NCBI GenBank assembly: GCA_015680685.1
Contig: MNCI01026902.1
Location: forward strand, 132,998-196,997
DNA: 64,000 nt
Reading direction: 5' to 3'
DNA from: Gnetum montanum
Taxonomy: Eukaryota > Streptophyta > Gnetopsida > Gnetales > Gnetaceae
The translations under genes and the position numbers were made by a program. The notes beneath the pieces are model-generated. The model saw nothing but the letters and a program-made list of their open reading frames with translations. It had not been told where the DNA came from and made no database searches. This document shows, one piece after another, positions 47,821 to 57,447 of the stretch (the stretch's first letter is position 1; each line of letters begins with the position of its first letter).

Positions 47821-48799
47821 TGTTGACATTTTGGTATGTTAAAATGTTGAAAAATGAAGAATCTGTAAGTGTGCTTATGAGATCTTGTAGGTGTAAGAAA
47901 GGTGTATAAAGAGCCTAAGGCAAGGGCATGATTTGACAACTGGGATATTAAAGTCCAATAGGAAATTACAAGGATTTGAAAAAAAATCACAAGGATGCAA
48001 GGCATCTAGAATTCCAAAATAGATGTTCTATAGACTACCAAGACATCCCATTTTGCTACAAGATGTCTATGTTGAGAAGCTCTAATCTAAAGCAAGACAT
48101 CTCTAGAAAACAACAGGTGTCTTAAGTTGAGCCAAGACATCTCATGCAAGACATCCCAATTCAACTAAAGACATCTCAATCAAATAAGGTGTCCCGCCTA
48201 CAAGTTAAACAAACCTAGTAAGATGTCTCAAGCTCATGTAACACATCTCAACTAGTCATTTCTAACTATTGTACGAACTCCAATGAACATATGATATTGA
48301 AAAGGCTATAAAACAATGTGATACCTTTTTGGAAAATGCAAGCATTGTTCATATGATTAAGCCATCATTGTATACATATTTTGAGAAATATTTTATACTT
48401 CAATTAGATATCACTTGAGTTGTTAATTATTTTTGTTAAGTAAAAAGCAAGGAATTAGAAGCTTACTTCATTTTCTTCCTTGATCTGTCTATCTCTAGTT
48501 GTAAGCCCTGAGGGATTGGATCTACTTCTTAAGAAAAGGCTTTCCTTGAGCTTGTTGGAACCTTAAGGGGCTAGGTATGTTTCTGAGAGATAACATCCCT
48601 AGTGAAGCTCAATAGTTGTAAAGGTTGTAATATCCTTGAAACTATTCTTTTTTAAGACACAAAGTCTGGATTTGTGCACAAATTCTACCCTCTAAGTGTG
48701 GACATACCTAAGTTGGGGAGCTGTGTACATTTTTGTTGCAAGAATTAGGTCTCAATGGCTAGAACTTATTCAACCCCACTTCTAAGTTCTCAATATTCA
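47821..48799 (+). repeat. 3' LTR of copia B
   Basis: 979 bp, TGTTGACATT..CAATATTCA. Between about 48018 and 48250 there are around ten words of the type AAGACATCTC or its complement (GAGATGTCTT, GGTGTCTT), in both orientations. The target duplication ATAAC follows at 48800. Confidence 0.9.
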
Positions 48800-48804
48800 A
48801 TAAC

Positions 48805-50230
48805 ATTCATACTAGTAATAGAATTCCAACTACAGTTTTGAATAGTATCCTTCCAATTAAAAGATGATCTAACAATAGGGAATTGTCAATATCTCATCTT
48901 CATCAATTTGGTAAGACTTATTAAGTTTATGTTCCACAAGCACAACATGAAAAGTTGGGCCCTAGAGCCATGATGGGATTGCTACTTAGTTATTCTTTAA
49001 ATTACAAAGCTTACCAAGTGTGAGAAAAAAAGGATTACAAAGCACTAGAGTTACATGATTTGTTATTTGAGAATATTTTCAATAGATCCAATGACATCAT
49101 GAGTCACAATGCTACTAAAATTCTTATAGTGATTCTTAGCAAATCTCATGATGACTCATGATCATTTATGAGCTTTTGTGAAAATGATGATAAAGAAGTT
49201 GGTGCAACTAAGAACTCCAATTCCATGAGATCCTCAACATGATAGTATCCATAGTTATTCAAGAGTCGTTTGAAAGACCAATAGTATTAGGACATATTAA
49301 TGAAATCTCAATTAAAAGATTAGGAAGTGGATGAATTTTTATAAATAAAAATCATTCTAATCTAGTTGAATTAGAAATAATATTGAAGCAGAAGAACCCA
49401 TGAGTATACAACAAGCTATACAAAAGAAAGATTTGTATGAGGTAATGAAGGAAGAGTATAATATGTTAACAAAAAATAGTGCTTAGAAATTAGTTAAGAG
49501 TTCACCACAAACAAGAATATTAACACGTAAGTTGATTTTTCATATAAAAAGAAAAGCTAATAACATGGTGAATAAATATAAGGCCTAGTTAGTTGTTAGA
49601 AGCTTTCAACAAAGAAATTATATTAATTATCAAGAAACGTTTGCATTCACCATGAAGTAAAGGACCTTGTGGTGTATTTTATCCCTCACATCTTCTTATG
49701 GTTAGAAATCATATCAGCTAGATGTGAAGTTTTCCTTTTTTAATGGAGATATATAAGAAGAAATGTTTATGTATCAACTAGAAGGCTTTTTGGATTCAAA
49801 GTTTAGTAATTATGTTTACAAACTGGAAAAGTCTCTTTATGAGATAAAACAAGCTCCTAGAGAATGGTACATAAAGTTTGATAAATTCATACATGAAATG
49901 GGGTTTAAATGACCTAATGTAAATGCTAATCTTTATATTATGAAAACAAATGACTAACATAAATAGGTAATTATATTATTTTATGTTGATGATATAGTAA
50001 TCACCAAGAAGAATGTGCAACTGATACGTCATGTTAAGAATTAGTTGAAAACCAAATTTGAAATATTGGACTTTGGCCAACTTAATCACTTTCTTGGTTT
50101 TGAAATTCATCAGTTGTTGAGCCACATATAGGTCACTCAAAAGAAGTATGTTTTGAATTTACAAGAAGAATATCATATAATAAATCATAAATTCCAATCA
50201 ACACCCTTATGAAGGGTATTATGTTTTGTT
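48805..50230 (+). pseudogene. Copia A, integrase end to reverse transcriptase
   Basis: Resumes with IHTSNRIPTTVLNSILPI (about 48805-48858). GKTYYVYVPQAQHEKLGPRA (about 48908-48967) and LSYSLNYKAYQV come from the region between integrase and RT. RT follows with NYINYQETFAFTMK (about 49618-49659), YQLDVKFSFFNGDI (about 49709-49750), KLEKSLYEIKQAPREWYIKF (about 49819-49878) and the catalytic YVDDI (about 49982-49996). FEILDFGQLNHFLGFEI is the last clear block (about 50059-50109). RNase H and a 3' LTR were not found; the element stops near 50230. It is older and more damaged than copia B. Confidence 0.8.
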
Positions 50231-50601
50231 TGATGAAGGGTATTAAAGATCTTTCTTTTATTGTACAAACTCATCATTACGTTTTATTTGTACTTCATTA
50301 TTTACCATTGTGATGTCTATATTTACATCATTACAATGTTATGTATGATCATGATGTTATAGTATTTGTGTTACTTTGATAATTTTTTAAGATTCATTAA
50401 GACATTTTTTAGCATTTATTTGTAACTATTAAGTGTGGTTATGACTATTTGATATTTGGACACAACATTTCACATATCTTAAATATTGATAGAATGATGT
50501 TTGAATGTGTCTTTTTCTTTTGCTTTTTCCTTGTATCTAGCTATTAAGTTGCTTATCATTGGTCCTGTAAACTTCATAGATTTTTCCTTCATCTTCAAAC
50601 A
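50231..50601. other. AT-rich spacer
   Basis: No feature recognised. The expected end of copia A is not visible. Confidence 0.35.
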
Positions 50602-51330
50602 TAATGGATGCTACTAAAACCTCTAGTGTTGGAGCCAAAATTGGGCTACCAAAAGCATCTTGCCAAACACATACAGGAGGATTGAAAGACTATCATCCTA
50701 CCATGAGTCACCTCAATGAAATTGCAAGAACTATCAGTTGAAAGTAAGAAGATCTCTCAAACCTATTCACCACTCAAAGAAGATAGGTCACTATGCAAAC
50801 CAACCCTCCAACTAGAGGAGTTACAATATTCCTAACTGCTAAACAATTTACAAGAATTCTCAAGCAATATTACAATCTCCTATGTGATGTTAAAAGAATG
50901 GGAGGAAGCCTTAGTAATTGTGATATCAAGAAAGAGATAGGAAACAACAACAGAAGTAGTGGCAAATAAACTTGGTAAAGTACTAAGAGTTCCTACAACA
51001 CTAATCCCAAATTTTGCTGCTATGGCAAATAACCAAAATTTTATAGGGATTGAATCAAGGGGGATGATTGCTACTTAACATAAGGAAGTGTTGGAAAGAT
51101 TGATGGGCATCAAGCCAATGATTCCTGATGTCTTTAATTTTTTAAAAGACATCACGTCAACCTAATCAATACTCATAGAGATAAGAGGCAAGCTTGTCAT
51201 TGCATAAAAATAATTTCAAGAAGCTATTTCACTAAACCAAAAATTGATAGCTAAAGTTGCATAAATAAAAGCCTATTTGTTAGATCCAGCTCTCCATCAA
51301 TCAGTCTCATTGGGAATGAGGCTATTTAGC
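50602..51330 (+). pseudogene. Diverged relative of the E2 accessory ORF
   Basis: Starts MDATKTSSVGAKIGLPKASC at 50602 and can be followed with stops and shifts through EEALVIVISRKR, VVANKLGKVLRVPTTLIPNF (about 50957-51016) and KEVLERLMGIKPMIPDVFNF (about 51082-51141). The last block resembles the ILDRLLQIGQVMQNLFDIPN block of E2 (14043-14102) in spacing and residues. I infer a fragment of a related Ty3 element that lost its other parts. No LTR is visible next to it. Weak but coherent evidence; the function is unknown. Confidence 0.35.
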
Positions 51331-51649
51331 AACTCAAATCCAAACAATAGGTGGAGATGAAGAAAGAAAAGACCATCCAAGTTATATTTGAAATTTCAAG
51401 CCTATAAGAAGCCAGGAAGAGAAAAAGAGAGAAAATTCTGGAAAAATAGAAAGCCATAGAAAAAAGAGGCAAATTAAAAGAAGAAAGAAAAGAGGTGAAG
51501 CACCTACAAAAATAGTGAAGGATTCCAAGAAAATATAAGCAAAGTTAAAGAAAAATAGATAGAATACTAGAAAAGTGAAAAACTAGGAAAATTGTAGCAA
51601 AGGAAAGTTGGAATTTTAGAAAAATAAGAAATGAGATAAAAATTTGGAC
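51331..51649. other. Purine-rich spacer
   Basis: A- and G-rich sequence (GAAAAAGAGAG, GAAGAAAGAAAAGAGG) giving Lys/Glu-rich readings. It is possibly the tail of the accessory-ORF relative; otherwise nothing is seen. Confidence 0.35.
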
Positions 51650-51800
51650 CATCATTTGGAGTGATGGTAAGGTGCTCATTTTGCAGGTCAAAGACCTAGG
51701 TTCAAGCTTGGGCACAACCAGTTGAAGAGATTAGGCTTTGGCTTAACTACCAATCCTCTCAAGTAGTATGAGCAGTAAAGCATACACACCATTCTACATC
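51650..51800 (+). repeat. SINE-like element
   Basis: Contains TGATGGTAAGGTGCTC (A-box-like, about 51662) and CCTAGGTTCAAGCTT (B-box-like, about 51698), spaced as in tRNA-derived promoters. A 3' part follows with CTACCAATCCTCTCAAGTAG and ATGAGCAGTAAAGC. The same 3' part occurs at 63130-63240, so this is a dispersed repeat. Confidence 0.5.
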
Positions 51801-51849
51801 TATTAGTGAATCCCTTAGAAACTAATGTTAGTTTTCCATGTCATGTTAT

Positions 51850-52640
51850 GTCTTAATGTTGAATTTTCCATGTCATGTTATGTCTTGTTTAAATTTGTAG
51901 GTTGCATTGATTTTTAAAATCCTTTTATATTCTTTAGTAAAGGGTATATTCAAAGCTACCTTGCAAATGAAAGGCTAAACATGAAAGTAGATTCTACCCA
52001 TACCTTGCACAAGAAGGGTAATTTTTTGTCAAAAATAAGTAAAACATAAAATAAAATATAATGATTATTAAAATAAATTAAATACACTAAAATTATTATT
52101 TATTTGCAATGTTCATTTCATATATTCATATATTTTAATATTAAGGATTTTACCCTTTAATATTTAGTTTATATTAATGCTATGTATGTTTAAAAATTAA
52201 AAAAATTTTAAATAGTCATATATATTTATTAAAATAGTTTGTCATATTTAGCCATCACTATGGAAGGGTGCATCAAAAATCACTCATAAAATGAAAAGTA
52301 CCAAGTGCCCTTTAGATTTAATCCTGCAGTCACCCTAGGAGAAGTTGTTTTAGCTACACTTCAACACCAACAACTCCATCCTTTCGCCCTTAACCACATG
52401 CTTGCCTTTTGCCCATGCATGTTATTAGTATTGAGTGAACATATTAAGCTACAAGGGATTGTAGATGGAAGGGTGTCACTCATGCACATAATGTAGTCAG
52501 ATCCATTAGTAGGCAAGGAAGGACATGCCTTTTCATAGCAGCAAGTAAAGAGAAGTTTTTATCATGAGCTTTTTTGCAAATTGCTACTCTACATACTGTT
52601 ACGAGTAATGACTATAGTGCTCACACCCGCTAGAAGTGCT
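51850..52640. other. Spacer, no supported gene
   Basis: AT-rich to about 52260, then more mixed. A 63-codon frame at 52305-52496 has no recognisable motif and no splice or promoter support, so I leave it uncalled. A short direct repeat (CATGTCATGTTATGTCTT) occurs twice near 51837-51890. Confidence 0.4.
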
Positions 52641-53480
52641 TTTTTTGATAAGTGGAGTTGGTGGTCAAGTGGTAAGTGGGAAGCATTTGGAAGATCATTA
52701 AAAGTGTCTTAATGCATGTATGGTTAGTGAGCATTCATATATTTACCCATGGTTACATGTCCTTAGGTTCCACGGAAGTATCTCTCCTATGCCTTAACTA
52801 TTATGCATGGTCATTGTGCCAACTCATGTATCTTAGATGACCATCATCAGCCATGCTTACATGTCCCTAGGTCCCATCCCTACATGTTAGTGGGCTAGGC
52901 ATGGAACCTAGGAACACTTCTTTAGGTAAAAGAAAAACAAATTTCATTCTCATCTAGTCAAATAGCATAGTGGTACGCATTTCAAATTTGAAGCAAGAAG
53001 TTAAACATTCAAGTTTCTTTTTGACTTTTAAACTATTCAAATGAAGATATACATAGAATATTTCAACAAGTTAAGCCTTCACGATGGATAATGACACATA
53101 CATGACTACCATGCATGGGCCTGCATGGTAGTTAAGGCATGGTGGAGACACTTCTTAGGTTTTACCTCTACTTTTTGGGGGTTGAGGTGAGACCTAAGAA
53201 TAGGGAAGAGTATAAAAACTTTCTTAGTATGTCTTTAATGCAACACTACTAGCCATATTCGATGGCCATCATCTATCATGCTTATGTGTCCCTACCTGCC
53301 TACTAGTAAGCAAGGGTGTGACCCAGGAACACATGTTTAAATAATACAAAAGATAATTTTGAACATAAACAAGGTTCTATACCATTGTATGTGCTTCAAA
53401 TGATAAATTAGAGGTTACAAGTTCAAGTTTCTAACTTTCTAAGTTAAATCTAAAACTGAGATGAAGTGGAGATTGATGAT
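52640..53480 (+). repeat. SINE-like / unclassified repeat pieces
   Basis: Two or three tRNA-like starts are visible: TGGTCAAGTGGTAAGTGG (about 52670), AATAGCATAGTGGTACGCA (about 52964) with TTCAAGTTTC downstream, and GAGGTTACAAGTTCAAG (about 53410). Shared text between 52795-52920 and 53160-53340 (CATCATC..CATGCTTA..GTGTCCCTA) suggests two diverged copies of one repeat. Confidence 0.35.
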
Positions 53481-54485
53481 TCTAGAATTTGGGATTTGAA
53501 GTAAAATCAACATTACAAGAGAGAGAGTTGAGATCAAAGTCAAAAATTCAGCCCTTGCAAGCCATTTTACCTTACAAGAAAAGTCTCATCAAAAATTATT
53601 TATGGCAAAAGAAGGGCGTTTTCAATAACTCCACATGCTTAGTGAAGGGCATCAATATTTCTACTATGGCTTAAAAAGGTAAAACAATAACACTAATAAT
53701 AAACGTACTTATATGCATTGTTTTGTTGATATGTGGGCATTGAATTATAAAATTCAATGCATTGTACTAGCTATGCTACCAATAAAAGTTGGGGCATAGT
53801 GCCAATACAAGGATCATGTTGATGTGTCTCATATGAAAATAATAACGGTAGTCAACATTTTTTATTGTTGATTTAATTGTTAGTTTTGCAATGAATTTTA
53901 TTGGGGGTACTTTTGATATTGACACCTTGTTGTTTATAGTTTTGGCACAAAGATAATGCCAAGTGCATACACTCTTTTACAATATACATTAAGTGTATCC
54001 TGTATTAAGAGTTTATTGTTACCTCCACACCTCACCTGCATTGATGATTTCTTATACATTTTGTTAAGCTATCTTCAATCCAAGCCTAAGTTGAGTATAT
54101 TTTATGTGCTTTACTCCACCATCTCTAGAACACAAAGCACAGTGCAAAAACAAAATTCCAATAATTGTTGCTTACAACCATGACTTTTTTACTGTTTTGC
54201 TACTATTTTCTTTCATTTTTTACATTTTCTTATCTACTTCAATGGGGCTTTATTATATGACCTTTCTACTTTTTATTTTTTAATTATTTTCAAACACCTT
54301 CAATTAGCTTATCCAAATTTTATGATTTGTACTTTCTTGACCTTGAAAACAAAACAATGTATTTTTACTTTATGCCTGGCAATCTAATTGCTAAGTATCA
54401 TTACGCATTTCCCCTTATATTAAAAGGAGACTATTAAAGTTTGCCCTTCCAAAGACAAATGAGCAGAGATCCTTAATGTTTGTCC
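53481..54485. other. Spacer, no supported gene
   Basis: Short open frames at 53489-53674 and 53956-54183 lack recognisable motifs. Confidence 0.35.
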
Positions 54486-54640
54486 TGGGTGGAGATTGAT
54501 AATAATAAAATTTGAAGTCACTGTCTTTCAAACCATAATTAAAAAAGGGAGAATGGGATTTGGTGCAGAAGTGGAGATTGATATTTGCAGAATTTGAACC
54601 CATGCCGTTTGAGACCTTAATCAAAAAAGGACCACCATTG
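54486..54640. repeat. Short imperfect direct repeat
   Basis: GTGGAGATTGATAATAATA..TTTGAA..TTTCAAACCATAATTAAAAAAGG and GTGGAGATTGATATTTGCAG..TTTGAA..TTTGAGACCTTAATCAAAAAAGG recur about 80 bp apart. Origin unknown. Confidence 0.5.
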
Positions 54641-54806
54641 TTGGGAAGGATTTAAAGCGAAATGCCCGTACACCGGATTTAAAGTGAAATGCCGTTTCAC
54701 ACTTCTGATTAATTCTTTGGACCAGCCAGGCCTTCTGAGGCACCTGAACCTGCTAACGGTTCTCTGTAGAGTCAAAGACTAGTTGTCTCTAAAAGCTTCA
54801 ACTTAT

Positions 54807-54982
54807 TTAGCAGGTTCTGCTGCGCTGACATCGCTTTCTAATAAAAGCTGCAAGATCTCTGAGCTCTGCAAACACGTCAGCCGATATTGTGTTCGGGTTT
54901 TTGAATTGTAAAGACGCATTTAATGATGTTCCCTCAAATTGCAACTGCCATTTTTGTTGGCATTTTCTTGTATCAACAAAAT
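54807..54982 (-). pseudogene. Possible terminal exon of an unknown gene
   Basis: On the minus strand a good acceptor (TGTTTAG at 54989-54983) is followed by an open stretch. It reads FVDTRKCQQKWQLQFEGTSL, then NASLQFKNPNTISADVFAEL, RDLAAFIRKRCQRSRTC and a stop. Base composition is less AT-rich than the surroundings and the residues look protein-like. I do not recognise the family. No convincing neighbouring exon was found, so it may be a captured or orphaned exon. A polyadenylation region was not identified. Confidence 0.3.
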
Positions 54983-55051
54983 CTAAACAAATCATGAGAG
55001 AATGTGAGCAAACTGCATTGGATTGCTATTGTCTGATGAATGTATTCAGAT

Positions 55052-55228
55052 TTAGTCAGACATTTGAATCCTGCAAAGTATAAATTTGATTTCAACAAGT
55101 TGCCCCACCAAATTTTCTAATGAAATCATTACTGAATTTTTATTTTCCTGCGAGTGTAGGCAGTTTCCATTGATTTCCACGCAGGGGCATTTCCTTAACT
55201 TTACCAGTTGTCTAACTGGTTCATCCAT
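55052..55228 (-). other. Small ORF of 58 codons, unknown
   Basis: Minus-strand frame from ATG 55228, beginning MDEPVRQLVKLRKCPCVEIN and ending IQMSD. It lies just upstream of the possible exon at 54807-54982 on the same strand and could be part of the same lost gene. No domain recognised; weak. Confidence 0.2.
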
Positions 55229-55404
55229 GGTTTCCGTACATCTTATAGATTAATCTGGTTGTCTTAGATCTTGCCCATAGGTTAATTCAAAGGAGCAGAA
55301 CCTTGAACAAACCTCCCATTTAACCTATTTTAATCCATTTAGATCAAACATAGGTCCGTATCTTTGGCTCAAGCTAACAATAATATAAATCAAATCAAAT
55401 AAAG

Positions 55405-55592
55405 GTTGCTATGTTACTGTGGCCGAAACCCATCCAAAGGAATACGGAAGAGTTGCTATGTTACTGTGGCCGAAACCCATCCAAAGGAATACGGAAGAGT
55501 TGCTATGTTACTGTGGCCGAAACCCATCCAAAGGAATACGGAAGAGTTGCTATGTTACTGTGGCCGAAACCCATCCAAAGGAATACGGAAGA
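55405..55592 (+). repeat. Perfect 47-bp minisatellite, four copies
   Basis: The unit starts GTTGCTATGTTACTGTGGCC and ends AATACGGAAGA. Four copies are identical base for base. Because 47 is not a multiple of three, each copy is read in the next frame, and no stop occurs in any of the three plus-strand frames. The unit is part of the LINE 3'-end sequence that follows. Perfect identity in such an old neighbourhood implies recent expansion or an assembly effect. Confidence 0.95.
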
Positions 55593-55740
55593 ATTCATAA
55601 GAAAAATGATCAGAGATGATTTGAAAAAGGTACAAATAAATAGGGATCTAGCTCTTCGTAGAACCAAATGGTGAAAAAAAACTCATGTAGCCAACCCTAT
55701 TTGGTTGGAACAAGGTTAAGATAATGATGATAATATTTGA
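55593..55740 (+). mobile_element. LINE 3' end fragment
   Basis: Reads IRDDLKKVQINRDLALRRTK then THVANPIWL, matching the C-terminal end common in plant non-LTR retrotransposons (pattern DLKxLxIxxDLAxDRxxWRxxIHVADP). It ends in an ATAATGATGATAATA tail, typical of a non-LTR 3' terminus. Only the 3' end is present, as expected for 5'-truncated insertion. The minisatellite replaces the stretch just upstream. Confidence 0.6.
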
Positions 55741-55799
55741 CTAAAATATAAAATACCCATCCTAAAATAAAATTCCCTTCAATTTAATTAAAGACATAC

Positions 55800-55910
55800 C
55801 TCTTCATACAAAAAAGAATTCATGGAGCCAACTCCCTTGTTCGAACAAGGCTAAAATAATAATGATGATAAATGACTAAAATAATAATGATGATAAATGA
55901 CTAAAATATG
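55800..55910 (+). mobile_element. Second LINE 3'-tail fragment
   Basis: GGAGCCAACTCCC, TTGTTCGAACAAGGCTAAAA and an ATAATGATGATAAATGACTA unit repeated twice parallel the end of the preceding fragment. This is a very short 5'-truncated copy. Confidence 0.5.
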
Positions 55911-56639
55911 CAATGCCCACCACCTGGAAACAAAATTTTCCTCAACTTGCTAGGTACAAAACACCCTGAATAATTAATATACAGTAACCGACTTCAGTAC
56001 TCTATAACCCATTGATACTCCTTTATTAATCTATAACCCAACATTTCTGCACACCAACACACCGCCTCAACACAAACAGAAAATAATGCATTGTTGTTGA
56101 TACCGTAACTGCTACCTCGACGACGCCATGCAACCAGGCTCCAGGGCCTTGCATCATAAAATCATAACCGTAAAGTGGCATATCTTCACACGAGTGTCTA
56201 AGGTACCCTTTACCAACAAGAAGCATTTATTGACTCACTTCAGTAAAGGTTTTAATCTAATTTATTTACTTTCTTGCAAATTCTTTTTCTTAATGGAACT
56301 TTCCTATATAATTTTTTTCTTTTTTTTTCCCTTGTTTTTAATGTCCATTCAACTTATTTTCTGATTCGTGAATCTGAACACGTTGATTCACGTATACAGT
56401 AATACACATTGAAAAAAATATAAGAAATTAAATTAGGGTATGATTATCAAAATGAAGAGAAGTCACAGACTAGTACAAAAAAGGCCAGAGCAACAAGTCA
56501 GTATGATAGAAATGCAAATACTTGGATAAATGTTAAAAATTATCAGAAAATAAATTGTACAATGAAGGAGTGACTTCTATTTCTTTTAGATTAAAGAAAT
56601 GATATCTTAAATGGTTTAGACATGGACAAACAAAATCAA
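55911..56639. other. Spacer, no supported gene
   Basis: A poly-T-rich stretch lies at 56295-56350. Frames at 56026-56226 and 56128-56364 show no motif. Confidence 0.35.
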
Positions 56640-56830
56640 ATAGAGTTGCTACATCACTGTTTTAGCAAAGCCACCAAAGGAAAAACCAGGAAAAAAAAAT
56701 AGAAAAAGACAATTGAAGATGATTTGAAAAAATTGCAAATAAACAAAGATCTAACTCTTCATAGAGATGAATGGCTAAAACAACTCATGTAACAACCAAC
56801 CCCACCCCATTTTGTTAAGATAAAACTAAG
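56640..56830 (+). mobile_element. Third LINE 3' end fragment
   Basis: Diverged relative of 55546-55740: GTTGCTACATCACTGTTT, GAAGATGATTTGAAAAAATT, GCAAATAAACAAAGATCTAA and CAACTCATGTAAC occur in the same order. It carries a single copy of the segment that is amplified into the 47-bp repeat at 55405. Confidence 0.55.
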
Positions 56831-57447
56831 TTGTTAAGACAAAGCTACAATGATCATCATTCATACCGACTTTTTATCTTGAAATCAAGGAAGATGATCT
56901 ACGTATTACAGTTACAGGGGAGCAAAAAAATACATTTTTTATTAGATACTCAGTAATTCTTATGTTATTACAGATTGTGTGATGTATCAACATTTTAAAA
57001 TCATTTCTTAAAATAATTTAATCAATCACCTTATGACAAGAGACAAGTTAGAAACTGCAGCAACTTTCTTGAGACTTGACAGCATCTTAAAGTTTCAAAA
57101 ATGGTATCAAAAGAACAAGAAATCTACATTCAGTATTCTTGCTTATTGCAACAAGAATACAGAATCAAAAGACCAGAAAAAGAACAAAGTCGTTTTAGTT
57201 GCCATCACATTTGGCATCTGTTAAATTTCACAATTAAAACTAGCATGCCAAATATATTTTACCTTTTTACAACTCAAAACACTGGCATCGTTAATCATTG
57301 ATGCCACTATGGCAGAAACTACCTATGCAGCTTGCAAGAAAATTCAGCAAGAATCATGGCATAAGCTCAAGATTCGTGGCTGCACCGAGAAGTGATTATC
57401 AGAAGTGAACTCAACTCTAAAAGATGACTATATAAATATGAATGTAA
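56831..57447 (-). other. Downstream flank / likely 3' UTR of the ENTH gene
   Basis: No separate gene recognised. The part nearest 57447 is less AT-rich and probably 3' untranslated sequence of the ENTH gene. It contains two plausible splice acceptors on the minus strand (near 57384 and 57224), which leaves open a short extra exon. Confidence 0.4.

Larger units (their letters stand above)
42322..48799 (+). mobile_element. Copia B: Ty1/copia LTR retrotransposon (SIRE/Maximus-like) nested in copia A
   Basis: Flanked by the duplication ATAAC (42317-42321 and 48800-48804). It inserted within copia A integrase, and the frame LYN-IHTSNRIP re-joins when it is removed. Order: 5' LTR 42322-42914 (part missing at the N), initiator-Met-type primer site at 42917, gag 43010-44358, pol 44590-47613 (protease, integrase, RT, RNase H), polypurine tract at about 47806-47820, 3' LTR 47821-48799. 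Gag with a long charged coiled-coil tail and the RNase H sequence fit the SIRE/Maximus branch, but no env-like ORF is present. Stops, a protease Asp change and an integrase deletion make it inactive. Confidence 0.9.

Noticed and set aside
42322-48799. Copia B as an intact, possibly active element
   Set aside because: Protease Asp changed to Asn, integrase catalytic segment shortened, many stops, and diverged LTRs.
52305-52496. A small gene of 63 codons
   Set aside because: No recognisable motif, no splice or promoter support, and AT-rich repeat surroundings.
55405-55592. Regular repeats that might suggest a CRISPR-like array
   Set aside because: The four 47-bp units are directly adjacent with no spacers and sit in plant nuclear DNA; they are a minisatellite derived from a LINE end.
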